Shown: in pieces, positions 7,742 through 15,444 of the stretch
Layout: every line of letters begins with the position of its first letter
Position numbering within the stretch: the first letter of the stretch is position 1
Source: Candidatus Moraniibacteriota bacterium
GTDB taxonomy: Bacteria > Patescibacteriota > Minisyncoccia > Moranbacterales > GCA-2747515
Assembly (NCBI GenBank): GCA_029933995.1
Contig: JAOZNB010000016.1
Span: 1-17,906, forward strand
DNA: 17,906 bases
Reading direction: 5' to 3'
Translations under genes and position numbers: made by a program
Notes under the pieces: generated by a model
What the model was told of the DNA's origin: nothing
The model's input: the letters and a program-made list of their open reading frames with translations, nothing else
Database searches by the model: none

Positions 7742-9259
7742 TTATTCACCTACGACCACACCACTCTCATCTGTAAAAAATTTTAATTTTGAAGCAAAAT
7801 TATATTTTCCTGGCACTACACTTATCTCTATAGGCTCACTAGCAGAAAAAGAATCATAAATTTTCATTATTCTTGACTCCGACCTTTCAAAAGATGAATT
7901 GTCTGTGATTGATATTAATTGTGGCTTTGATTCATCTGTATTAAAAGCCATATCTAATTCTGCTGTATATGCATTATCAAATTCAGAAAGTTCTGAATTT
8001 TCTTTTTCAAAAAGTATAAAATGTTCATCTCCCATTTTATAAATATATTTTTGATCATGAATTCTCTTTGGTTTATACGAATCTTTTTGAGCAACAATTA
8101 TCATACCCCCATCTTCTGCAAGCTTATCTTCATTTATAATATCAAAATTGTCACCCTGCTTTTTATATGAAATAATCTCATAATTATCTAACTCCATTTC
8201 CATATATACATCTTCATAATTAAAACTCCCATCTGCTGGCCGAATTTGTCCATCACTTACAGCAATATTTGTACCTTTTTTGAATGAAAAGAGATTACCT
8301 GAACTAGATTCAATTATTTGCTCTATAAGATCAATATTATTCATCCCTCCAAAAGAAACTAGAAATGAGCTGTGCAAAGTTGATACATCTTCTATCAAAA
8401 TTATATGATCATTATCTTTTGACCAATCTGCACGCGACGCATAATACCCACCATCGATTCCTTTTGTGTTTTTTGTATTTACATCATAGATATATGTTGC
8501 ACCTTCTGACTTTGTAAAATTTTGTATTGTCGCGTCATATGCAATATCGTCATCTCTTGAATATATTATGTATTTTCCAGTATTATCATAACACATCAAA
8601 GCAATGCCTGCATAAGCCCCTATTGTTCTACCTTCAACAGACTTGAGCAATAAATCTGCCATATAGTGCTCTGTATTTAATTTACTCAATAATTCAACAG
8701 TTTTTCCAGTTTGTAAATCTAATTCAAAAAGTTCTGTGTTATAAGTACGTGCTGAAAATAAATTTCCTTTTCCACTTTGCTGTGTTAACTGATTAAAATA
8801 TTGTTCATATTCATCGCTTATCGTTATTTGTTCACCTGTTGTAAAAACTATTTTATTATTATTTGGTGAAATAAAAAAATCTGTAACCCTGCCATCCGTA
8901 TCTGTTATTTTTTTGCTATCATTTTTTGGATAACTACCAATATAAATTTCTCCATTATTTAAATAAGCAAAATTACCATGTCCATAAATAACAACGTCTT
9001 CTTTTATAATTTCCTCACCTTCTTCCTCAATGTCAATATCTTGAGGAATATCAATCTCATCCTCAATGTCAAAATTATGTATATTTTGTTCATTTAATTT
9101 CACATTGTCTTCTTTTTTGTTATTAATATTAAAAGAAATATTAACCAAATCCTTATCTACCGCAATATAAACAACCAATCCCAATATCGTCATAATTAAT
9201 ATAGTAATCATAATAACAACTATAGTAGAGCCAGCTTTCAATTTATTTGTTACATTCAT
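7742..9259 (-). CDS. membrane-anchored beta-propeller-like protein of unknown function
   Basis: 505 residues from the ATG at 9259; an in-frame TTG at 9274 gives five more. One N-terminal transmembrane helix (about 12-34) is followed by an Asn/Lys-rich then strongly acidic linker (to about residue 88) and a large beta-rich domain with repeated segments such as FFISPNNNKIVFTT, YIYDVNTKNTK and ADWSKDNDHIILI. These read like TolB/PD40-type propeller blades, probably outside the membrane. I recognise no catalytic motif and no specific family. It is the first gene of an operon with a hydrolase-like protein and a complete two-component system, suggesting an envelope-associated sensing or accessory role, which is inference. 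Confidence 0.75.
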   Translation of the reverse strand: MNVTNKLKAGSTIVVIMITILIMTILGLVVYIAVDKDLVNISFNINNKKEDNVKLNEQNIHNFDIEDEIDIPQDIDIEEEGEEIIKEDVVIYGHGNFAYLNNGEIYIGSYPKNDSKKITDTDGRVTDFFISPNNNKIVFTTGEQITISDEYEQYFNQLTQQSGKGNLFSARTYNTELFELDLQTGKTVELLSKLNTEHYMADLLLKSVEGRTIGAYAGIALMCYDNTGKYIIYSRDDDIAYDATIQNFTKSEGATYIYDVNTKNTKGIDGGYYASRADWSKDNDHIILIEDVSTLHSSFLVSFGGMNNIDLIEQIIESSSGNLFSFKKGTNIAVSDGQIRPADGSFNYEDVYMEMELDNYEIISYKKQGDNFDIINEDKLAEDGGMIIVAQKDSYKPKRIHDQKYIYKMGDEHFILFEKENSELSEFDNAYTAELDMAFNTDESKPQLISITDNSSFERSESRIMKIYDSFSASEPIEISVVPGKYNFASKLKFFTDESGVVVGE

Positions 9260-9294
9260 ATTTTTATTTTTCAAATATATTAATCCTTTTTTCT

Positions 9295-9328
9295 AGTATA
9301 TCACAACCAACTATTCTAATACGTATTA
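9295..9328 (-). promoter_or_regulatory. extended -10 promoter with a 12-bp palindrome over the -35 position
   Basis: The minus strand reads TG-A-TATACT (9303-9295), an extended -10 box about 36 bases before the propeller-gene ATG. The perfect palindrome TAATACGTATTA at 9317-9328 covers the place where a -35 hexamer would be and looks like a dimeric operator. No good -35 hexamer is visible, as expected for an extended -10 or activator-dependent promoter. Confidence 0.5.
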
Positions 9329-9407
9329 ATCAAAAAATTGTATGACAAAAAACGAAGATCGTCAGTACTACACAAGCTATACCTGATAGTTTTTGAAATA
9401 ATAAAAA

Positions 9408-9438
9408 CCTGTCTATCTAATGATTCCAGATAAACAGG
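9408..9438 (-). terminator. intrinsic terminator of the small gene at 9454-9735
   Basis: The minus strand has an 11-bp stem (CCTGTTTATCT against AGATAGACAGG, one mismatch) with a 9-base loop, followed directly by TTTTTATTATTT. It lies 16 bases after the gene's stop. Confidence 0.85.
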
Positions 9439-9453
9439 CTACCAACACTAACT

Positions 9454-9735
9454 TTATTCAATTACCTTAAGTCCAAAAAATTCAAATAATTCTTTATAAG
9501 GATCTGTTCCATTTGGAATAATTTGTGAAGATTTTTCATGAGCAAGTCTTTCAACCATTTCTTTGTAATTTTCACTAACATTGGGAAAACCTATACACTC
9601 TTTTTTTAATTCATCTTGAGCGTACTTGTGGAGTTCTTCTTTTGTTTTTTTATTACTCCTAAACAATCAAAATACTTCATCCCTAATCCTAATAATAATC
9701 TTCACCATCGCTGGATGACTTTTTGGTGCCATCAT
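9454..9735 (-). pseudogene. small charged protein gene with a broken reading frame
   Basis: From an ATG-ATG pair (9735/9732) behind a near-perfect AAGGAGG, 22 codons (MMAPKSHPAM...RDEVF) run to an in-frame TGA at 9667-9669. The same frame then continues for 70 sense codons to 9454 and ends ...FEFFGLKVIE. The second part is charged and helical (TKEELHKYAQDELKKEC) and looks coding. An alternative is an ATG at 9680 (MKYFDCLGV...) entering the same C-terminal frame through a -1 shift at an A7 run. The TTG at 9666 could start the 70-residue part alone. TGA recoding is unlikely because other genes here use TGA as a stop. Family unknown. Its own promoter region, strong ribosome site and terminator show it was built as a separate unit. 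Confidence 0.5.
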
Positions 9736-9740
9736 ACTAC

Positions 9741-9747
9741 CCTCCTT
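9741..9747 (-). promoter_or_regulatory. strong ribosome binding site AAGGAGG
   Basis: A full anti-16S match five bases before the ATG at 9735. Most other minus-strand genes here lack one. It fixes 9735 as a real translation start even though the following frame is only 22 codons long. Confidence 0.75.
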
Positions 9748-9886
9748 AGTATAATTATATTTTAATCATTATTTAACTTATCATGTATATTTATTATTCA
9801 TCTACTTGATGAAATACATACTTAAAAAGTATACTATGCTTACACAAAAAATATATCACCAAGTTAAAAACAATCTATTTTTATAA
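9748..9886 (-). other. intergenic leader between ileS and the small gene
   Basis: Minus-strand leader of the small gene. It holds TATACT and TATAAT hexamers near 9839 and 9755 without clear -35 boxes, a 6-bp hairpin TTCATC-AAGTA-GATGAA (9797-9813) and an ATACTT/AAGTAT inverted repeat around 9827-9841. It also contains the transcription end of ileS, for which I see no convincing terminator. Confidence 0.35.
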
Positions 9887-12865
9887 TTATTTCTTAACCT
9901 GAAGCACAACCATTTTCTCACCAATTTTTACTTCCTTTTCCAAATCACTATCTAAAATTGTATCCGAGACAATTTCATCTGCCAACGTTTCTTTTGCAAT
10001 TAATTTATTAAATTGCTCAAAAACATCAACGAACCCATTATAACTTACTTTTATTCTATCATCTAATTTATAGTCAGCTTCTTTACGCATTTGTTGAATA
10101 GCTCGAATAAGTTCACGAGCTTGTCCTTCAGCCTTCAATTCTGGTGTAATTTTAATATCTAAGACAACATCATCATTTCCTATATGAAGACTTTCTGCTA
10201 CATCTGCAATTACCTCCTTCACATTAAGTTCTTCCTTGATAATATCATTGAAAGCATCTGGAAGGCTTGCTATTACAATCTTTATACTTGCCAATGGTTG
10301 TCGTACTTTAATTTGCGCTTGTGCTCGTGCCTTCAATCCCTTAGCAACCAGATCACGCGTAACCAACATGTCTTCTATTAATTGTCTATCAATTAATGTG
10401 TTATCAACCACTGGGAAATCTGCCAAGTGAACAGATTCTTCACCTGTTAAATTCTTATAAATTTCATCAGCTAAAAATGGAGCAAATGGAGCGATTGTTT
10501 TAGATAACTCTACTAAAACATAATGTAATGTTGCGTAAGCTTCATTTTTATCATCATCATTTTCAGATTTCCAAAATCTCTTCCTACTACGACGAATATA
10601 CCAGTTAGACAAATTATCTACAAAAGGTGCAAATTTTCTAGTAGCCTGCATCAAATGATAATTCTCCATTTCTTCATTAACGTCCTTAATTAATTGATGA
10701 AGTTCAGAAATGAGCCATTTATCCAATAAGTTTAAAACTTTTGGAGATTTGTCCTGATTAACTGACGGACTCCATCCGTCAACATTGGCATACATTACAA
10801 AAAAACTATAACTTTGCCAAAGCATTCGGAAAGTTCCTCTGGCAATTTCTGCTAAATCCTTTTCATTAAAGCTGAGGTCATTAGCATTTACAACTGGTGC
10901 TTGAGCTAAATAAAATTTCAAAGGATCGGCACCATATTTATTCACCATTTCTGTTGGATCAGGATAATTTTGTAATTTTTTAGCCATCTTTTGTCCATCT
11001 TCAGCCAGAACAATACCATTTGTAATAACATTATTAAAAGCTTGTTTTTTAAAAATTCCACCTGCAATAACATGTAGATAATAAAACCATGCTCGAGTCT
11101 GATCAATTCCCTCCGCTATGAAATCAGCTGGGAAATTATCCTCAAATGTTTTTTTATTTTCAAATGGATAATGAGCTTGTCCATAAGGCATAGAACCACT
11201 ATCAAACCATGTATCCAAAACATCAGGTACACGATGCATCTCACCCTCACATTTTTCACAATCAAATGTTATTTCATCGACAATGTGCTTATGTAAATCA
11301 TCTACTTCAACACCACTAGCGTCTTTTAACTCAGCGACTGAACCAAAAACTTTTTTGTCTTCGCATTTATTACAAACCCAGATTGGCATCACACTCGCCC
11401 AGAATCGTTGCCGAGAGATAGACCAATCACGACCACCTTCAAGCCATTTACCAAAACGACCTTCTTTCAAATGTTCTGGTGTCCAATTAATTTCCTTAGC
11501 ATTTTCTAGCAAGTTTTCTTTGATTTTTGTCACTGCCACAAACCAAGAACCCGTAGCATAATTAATAAGTGGAGTGTCACAACGCCAACAATGTGGATAA
11601 CTATGTTCATATTTTTCTTTATGAAACAATGTTCCCTCACCTGCTAAATATTTAATAACTTCAATATCAGTAGATTGTGGATTTTCAATTGGCTTAACAT
11701 TTAATCCTCCGATAGCATTAACTTTTTCATCAACCACACCATCCATAGTTACATGTTGCACAAACGGTAAATCATTTTCTTTCCCTAGCACCATATCATC
11801 CTCACCAAAAGCTGGCGCGATATGTACGACACCCGTCCCATCATCAGTGGTCACAAAATCAGCGGAATAAACTTGCCAACCATTTTCTACATTTTCTAAT
11901 TTTTTATTATTAGAATAAGTATCCCACAGTGCCTTATATTTCAAACCAACTAAGTCAGCGCCTGTCATATCATCATGTACGATTTCAATTTCTTGTCCTT
12001 CAAATAAATCCTCCACTTTATTACTAGCAACTATCAACAATTCTGGGATACCTTTGACTCTCAAAGATGTATAAGCAATATCATTTCCCACGGCCAAAGC
12101 AACATTCCCAGGAAGTGTCCAAGGTGTTGTTGTCCAAGCTAATATATTTACACTATTTTTTGTTTTATATTTTCCATTACCAAACTCTTGTCCAGCATCA
12201 AGTTTAAATTTAGCAATTACTGATAAATCTTTTACATCTTTGTATCCTTCACTCACCTCTGATTGTGATAGTGTAGTCTCACAACGAGGACAAACATGCA
12301 TTGAACGATAACTATAATAAATCAAATCCTTATCCCACAGCTGCTTAAACGTCCACCAAACACTCTCCATAAAGTCCTTATCCATTGTACGATAAGAATC
12401 ATCCATATCAGCCCAACGACCGAGACGATTCATGATTTTTTCCCAATCATCTGCATAACTCAAAACCTTAGAACGACAAAGTTCATTAAATTTAGCCACA
12501 CCCAATTCTTCAATCTCCTTTTTAGTTTTACTGCCAAGCTCTTTCTCCACAATATTCTCAATTGGTAATCCATGACAATCCCAGCCCCATTTACGAGGAA
12601 CATATTTCCCTTTCATTGTCCAATATCTCGGGATAACATCTTTAATCACAGAAGCAACAATGTGTCCATAATGTGGAAGCCCTGTAGCAAAAGGAGGTCC
12701 ATCATAAAAACTATAGCTATTACTGTCATCATCAGTTTTCCTATTCTCCATTGATTTTTTAAAAGTATCATTTTCATTCCAAAACTTCAAGATATCTTCT
12801 TCAACGGCAGATAATTTTTTACTAGAGTCAACTGATTTGAAATAATGTTTTTTTTCTTTAGACAT
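9887..12865 (-). CDS. ileS: isoleucyl-tRNA synthetase, type II-like
   Basis: 992 residues from the ATG at 12865. The frame can be read from a TTG at 12901, but that lies inside the T-box terminator hairpin. It charges tRNA-Ile with isoleucine. Class I signatures: HIGH motif as HYGH at 65-68 in FATGLPHYGHIV, WGWDCHGLPIE, and the KMSKS loop as KMAKK at 626-630. CPRC and a later CNKC...CEKC pair look like zinc sites. The sequence around APVVNANDLSFNEKDL and the long C-terminal part match the eukaryote-like type II enzymes rather than the E. coli type; type II enzymes are often mupirocin-insensitive. It stands alone behind its own T-box leader. Confidence 0.97.
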   Translation of the reverse strand: MSKEKKHYFKSVDSSKKLSAVEEDILKFWNENDTFKKSMENRKTDDDSNSYSFYDGPPFATGLPHYGHIVASVIKDVIPRYWTMKGKYVPRKWGWDCHGLPIENIVEKELGSKTKKEIEELGVAKFNELCRSKVLSYADDWEKIMNRLGRWADMDDSYRTMDKDFMESVWWTFKQLWDKDLIYYSYRSMHVCPRCETTLSQSEVSEGYKDVKDLSVIAKFKLDAGQEFGNGKYKTKNSVNILAWTTTPWTLPGNVALAVGNDIAYTSLRVKGIPELLIVASNKVEDLFEGQEIEIVHDDMTGADLVGLKYKALWDTYSNNKKLENVENGWQVYSADFVTTDDGTGVVHIAPAFGEDDMVLGKENDLPFVQHVTMDGVVDEKVNAIGGLNVKPIENPQSTDIEVIKYLAGEGTLFHKEKYEHSYPHCWRCDTPLINYATGSWFVAVTKIKENLLENAKEINWTPEHLKEGRFGKWLEGGRDWSISRQRFWASVMPIWVCNKCEDKKVFGSVAELKDASGVEVDDLHKHIVDEITFDCEKCEGEMHRVPDVLDTWFDSGSMPYGQAHYPFENKKTFEDNFPADFIAEGIDQTRAWFYYLHVIAGGIFKKQAFNNVITNGIVLAEDGQKMAKKLQNYPDPTEMVNKYGADPLKFYLAQAPVVNANDLSFNEKDLAEIARGTFRMLWQSYSFFVMYANVDGWSPSVNQDKSPKVLNLLDKWLISELHQLIKDVNEEMENYHLMQATRKFAPFVDNLSNWYIRRSRKRFWKSENDDDKNEAYATLHYVLVELSKTIAPFAPFLADEIYKNLTGEESVHLADFPVVDNTLIDRQLIEDMLVTRDLVAKGLKARAQAQIKVRQPLASIKIVIASLPDAFNDIIKEELNVKEVIADVAESLHIGNDDVVLDIKITPELKAEGQARELIRAIQQMRKEADYKLDDRIKVSYNGFVDVFEQFNKLIAKETLADEIVSDTILDSDLEKEVKIGEKMVVLQVKK

Positions 12866-12883
12866 AGTTTTATAAATTAAATA

Positions 12884-12914
12884 AAAAAGCACCTTAAACA
12901 AAACTTGCTTAAGG
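12884..12914 (-). terminator. T-box-controlled terminator before ileS
   Basis: A 10-bp stem including one G-T pair, with a 3-base loop, followed by six T residues on the minus strand. It ends about 20 bases before the ileS ATG. Uncharged tRNA-Ile should prevent it by stabilising the antiterminator. Confidence 0.85.
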
Positions 12915-13154
12915 GCGTCTGTTTTATTCTAAAAAATTAGAACAAATAAAGCGCGGTGCCACCTTAATTTTAATAATCAATATAATATATAAATTATCCT
13001 TCATTGTGATATTTACAGATATCCACCGGCAAGGTCTAACGCTAAATTACTTTTTTATAATATAATTTAGATTCTTCTTGCATCCCTTCGTTCAAAAATA
13101 ATTCTAACGAATTTAATAGTGATAGCTATTATTCAGAGAAAGCCTCTCAAGGAT
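12884..13154 (-). ncRNA. T-box riboswitch leader of ileS
   Basis: The minus strand carries the T-box AAGGTGGCACCGCG at 12952-12965. Antiterminator: TTAAGG and GCG of the T-box pair with CGCCCTTAA at about 12909-12917, leaving the TGGCACC bulge that reads the free tRNA 3' end. Terminator: CCTTAAGCAA pairs with TTGTTTAAGG (12892-12914), followed by TGCTTTTTTATTT. The two structures share CCTTAA and exclude each other. Upstream, ATCCTT (13154-13149) pairs with AAGGGAT (13088-13082) as a Stem I base, with GAGAG next to it as in the kink-turn region. An 8-bp hairpin (CTAAATTA/TAATTTAG, 13042-13070) fits a later stem. Ile triplets (ATT near 13097-13103, ATC in a hairpin loop near 13120) are specifier candidates; I could not settle which. 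Confidence 0.9.
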
Positions 13155-13173
13155 TTTATAAATTTGTACCTAT

Positions 13174-13203
13174 ACAATAACGCAAAAAATTAAATTTGTC
13201 CAA
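13174..13203 (-). promoter_or_regulatory. possible promoter of the ileS T-box transcript
   Basis: On the minus strand TTGGAC (13203-13198) and TATTGT (13179-13174) are 18 bases apart, about 20 bases before the inferred Stem I. Both hexamers are imperfect, and position is the main argument. Confidence 0.35.
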
Positions 13204-13250
13204 CAATTTCAATTAAATATACCAAAATTTTCAATTTATTATAAAAGAAA

Positions 13251-13277
13251 AAATCCCTTACGGTTAGGGATTTTTTT
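13251..13277. terminator. intrinsic terminator, probably usable in both directions
   Basis: AAATCCCT and AGGGATTT form an 8-bp stem around a 7-base loop, with T-runs on both sides (TTTTTTTA on the plus strand, TTTTTTCTTTT on the minus). On the minus strand it ends the lipoprotein transcript about 45 bases after that gene's stop and insulates the ileS leader. Confidence 0.85.
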
Positions 13278-13320
13278 AATATTTTCTTACTGAGAATATC
13301 ACAATAACAAATGCAGTTTA

Positions 13321-13911
13321 TTAATTCGGTTTTTGAACTGAATTTACAATTTCTGCATGAACATTGTAAAGCAGGTTAGCTTCACCTTTTGAGTCATAAG
13401 TAACTTGAACTGTAGAGGTATACCCATCAACTAAATTTCCTTCTAAAGTTAAAAGTCCCTCCATCTCTAATGTTTTTTTCAATCCTAATTTTTCTCCAAT
13501 CCTTTTTGCCTCTACTAACACTTCTTCTTTATCTCCAGTATAAACTGCTTCAAAGTGTTGAATGTAACCGTTTCCCGCTTCAACTACTGTTGATTGTGTT
13601 GGATCAAGTTTTAATCCATTAACCTCTGGTACTCCCATTTTTTTTGCCCAAGCTGGAACAGTTTTAAATTCTGAAATATTTGATACAGTCTTACTTAATT
13701 CTTGCGACTTTGTTTCACTATTGGATTGTAATTTTTTCATCACTTTAGCTGCTTTTTCCCCTGTAATTTCTCCACTCTCTACTTTTTCACTTAGTTCTAA
13801 CATTTGTTCTTCAACCTGATCTGCTGACAAACTTTTGTCAGGACTCTCCCCACAAGCAGAAAGTGTAATCACAAATGCAACTATAGCTACCGTTGATAAA
13901 AATTTATTCAT
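13321..13911 (-). CDS. small lipoprotein of unknown function
   Basis: 196 residues. A short basic start, a hydrophobic core and the lipobox LSAC (Cys20) give a clear lipoprotein signal peptide. A helical, charged region (about 28-80, with EEQMLELSEKVESG) precedes a beta-rich C-terminal part (about 95-196). I recognise no family and see no enzyme motif. Monocistronic: it has its own extended -10 promoter upstream and a terminator downstream. Confidence 0.85.
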   Translation of the reverse strand: MNKFLSTVAIVAFVITLSACGESPDKSLSADQVEEQMLELSEKVESGEITGEKAAKVMKKLQSNSETKSQELSKTVSNISEFKTVPAWAKKMGVPEVNGLKLDPTQSTVVEAGNGYIQHFEAVYTGDKEEVLVEAKRIGEKLGLKKTLEMEGLLTLEGNLVDGYTSTVQVTYDSKGEANLLYNVHAEIVNSVQKPN

Positions 13912-13937
13912 TATTTTATTTTAATATTACAACTTGT

Positions 13938-13946
13938 ATTATACCA
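13938..13946 (-). promoter_or_regulatory. extended -10 promoter of the lipoprotein gene
   Basis: The minus strand reads TGGTATAAT, a perfect TG-n-TATAAT box about 27 bases before the ATG at 13911. No clear -35 is seen. Confidence 0.55.
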
Positions 13947-14266
13947 CATAAAATTATATCTATAAAATTCATAACAAAAAAATTATAGAGACTGTCTAAT
14001 TTTATTCTAATCAAAAAGTAACATCAACATTTCAACAATACAAACTCTCAAACTTTAACCATCATCTTCTCCTCCTTTTTAAAGGTGGGAATGTCCGACC
14101 GCGTGTCGCCTTAGCTTTAGCGGTGACACAAGGACAGAGGGGGTTTTATTAATGCAAAACTTTAAGTTTATTTCCTATTAAGTAAACCACCATCTTTATA
14201 GCTTACACACATTCATTACACAAAAAACAATGTACCAATCCAAATATTCAATTTGGAATATAAAAA
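13947..14266. other. gene-free stretch around the second double-hairpin element
   Basis: No open frame here looks coding. The only structure I see is the repeat element at 14069-14147; the rest is AT-rich. Confidence 0.6.
14069..14147. repeat. double-hairpin intergenic element, copy 2, with a nested hairpin
   Basis: It shares with 5120-5165 the order CTCC(T/C)CCTTTTTAAAGG, then ATGTCCGA...AGGACAGAG and a G/T-rich end. In this copy the three-base loop of the second hairpin holds about 32 extra bases that form their own stem: GTGTCGCC with GGTGACAC, 8 bp including one G-T pair. Confidence 0.6.
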
Positions 14267-14290
14267 GTCCACTTTGATGACAAAGCGGAC
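14261..14290 (-). terminator. intrinsic terminator
   Basis: Minus strand: a 10-bp stem GTCCGCTTTG/CAAAGTGGAC (one G-T pair), loop TCAT, then TTTTTATATT. It is a strong terminator, downstream of the interrupted ORF and the Cys-rich gene. Confidence 0.85.
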
Positions 14291-14318
14291 ATGTTGTTTT
14301 TATTGGCCTAGAGAAATC

Positions 14319-14483
14319 TCAACGTTTTGCAATAACGCGAAATATTTCCATAGCACGTTTTTCACCAATTCCCATAACCACAGACAACTGCTGTATACAA
14401 AATTTCTACTTATATGCAAATCCAAAATCTGCCTTTGTGTGATTATCATTTTTACTAAAATTAACACTTGCCTTGTTATTCAT
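14319..14483 (-). pseudogene. interrupted short ORF, possibly a gene remnant
   Basis: From the ATG at 14483, 25 codons (MNNKASVNFSKND...FGFAYK) reach TAG at 14406-14408. The same frame then stays open for 28 codons to TGA at 14319. The second part, LSVVMGIGEKRAMEIFRVIAKR in two blocks (LSVVMGIGEKRAM, then EIFRVIAKR), resembles a helix-hairpin-helix DNA-binding turn around GIGEKRA. Further upstream the frame has TAG and TAA. It lies between the Cys-rich gene and a strong terminator. Coding is uncertain; it may simply be 3' untranslated sequence. Confidence 0.3.
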
Positions 14484-14557
14484 CTCACTACCAGTTAAAT
14501 CAGGAGTCTGAATGAGTTTTTTATACTTTTTTCTTTACTACCGTCCCATACTATCAA

Positions 14558-15406
14558 TTATTTAATATTACACGTTGGATACCCTTTTGATATTGGAGCT
14601 GTTGCTGTGACTTCACCAAGCTCTTCCATTGTAAAACTGATTGTTATACTATTTTTAGAAACTTTTATTGTAGCTGGAGCTCCCATAAGTTTAATTGCAG
14701 CAAAGCCATCTTGCGTAATAAAAGTAATATTTTCTGTAGAATTTTTTATAATTGGCGAAGTTGAGTCAGGAAAAGTAACTTGCCACACCCATTCAAATGT
14801 TCCTTTCCATTGAGCATTCATAGGATCTTTGTCACATGTTCCTACTATATAGTTCGCTCCCCATTCCGCGTCAATCTCACCACCTCCAAATGGACCACTA
14901 TAACTCGTTGACGGTGATGAGGCATACCCTGTAAAACATTCCCCACTTTTCCAATTAGAACCTTCGTTACATTCAAGACAAGTTTTTTGAGAAAGTTGAA
15001 CTTTACTTCCATCCTGAAGTTCACAACATCCCGTAGTACACATTCCCTTAGTCCATTTTCCATCAACACTCACATGTTCACACATCGCCTTTGGCATATC
15101 TCCCACGGTGCATTGATATTCACAACAGCCTTCCTGACATTCTTCTATTTTGCCACAACTTTCTGCAGTCCATTTATCAACTGGATAAACTCCTAATTCT
15201 TCTTTGCATACCGATTTTCCCATTTCTTGACAAGTTGGCAAACAACAACCCAAACTTCCATCCTTTTCAAATTCACTTCCGAAATCACCATTTTTTGAAA
15301 CATCAGACAAAGGCACTTCATTATTTGAAAAGAAAGAATATGCCGCAAAACTCATTACAACCACTGCAGCTACACCAAGTGTTATTCCTAATATTTTATT
15401 AACCAT
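14558..15406 (-). CDS. membrane-anchored protein with three Cys-rich repeats
   Basis: 282 residues. An N-terminal hydrophobic helix (about 5-27) anchors or exports it. A Cys-rich region (53-157) contains three units starting GCC at 53, 93 and 126, each with further Cys and a late W-x(2-4)-C. The last part (about 172-282) is beta-rich, with C191 and C279 possibly paired. There are 18 Cys in all, pointing to an oxidising, extracytoplasmic setting with many disulfides or bound metal. No known family recognised. Its ATG lies 38 bases after the stop of the TIG-like remnant on the same strand, so they were probably co-transcribed before that gene was disrupted. Confidence 0.85.
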   Translation of the reverse strand: MVNKILGITLGVAAVVVMSFAAYSFFSNNEVPLSDVSKNGDFGSEFEKDGSLGCCLPTCQEMGKSVCKEELGVYPVDKWTAESCGKIEECQEGCCEYQCTVGDMPKAMCEHVSVDGKWTKGMCTTGCCELQDGSKVQLSQKTCLECNEGSNWKSGECFTGYASSPSTSYSGPFGGGEIDAEWGANYIVGTCDKDPMNAQWKGTFEWVWQVTFPDSTSPIIKNSTENITFITQDGFAAIKLMGAPATIKVSKNSITISFTMEELGEVTATAPISKGYPTCNIK

Positions 15407-15444
15407 AATTTTATTTTTAATTATTTCACCATTCTACTCACTAT

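Noticed and set aside
9667..9669. TGA read as glycine (Gracilibacteria/SR1 code) or selenocysteine
   Set aside because: The other genes have no in-frame TGA and at least one ends in TGA within an ATGA-type overlap; no convincing SECIS-like hairpin follows.
9454..9680. J-domain protein starting MKYFDCLGV
   Set aside because: It needs a frameshift and lacks the HPD motif; resemblance is limited to the first helix-like segment. Kept only as an alternative reading.
12866..12901. Twelve-residue N-terminal extension of IleS from TTG 12901
   Set aside because: The codons lie in the T-box terminator hairpin and U-run; the ATG at 12865 gives the usual IleS N-terminus.
14253..14498. Plus-strand 81-codon ORF
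   Set aside because: It begins before and runs through a minus-strand terminator hairpin, has low-complexity Cys/Thr/Phe-rich composition and no ribosome site.
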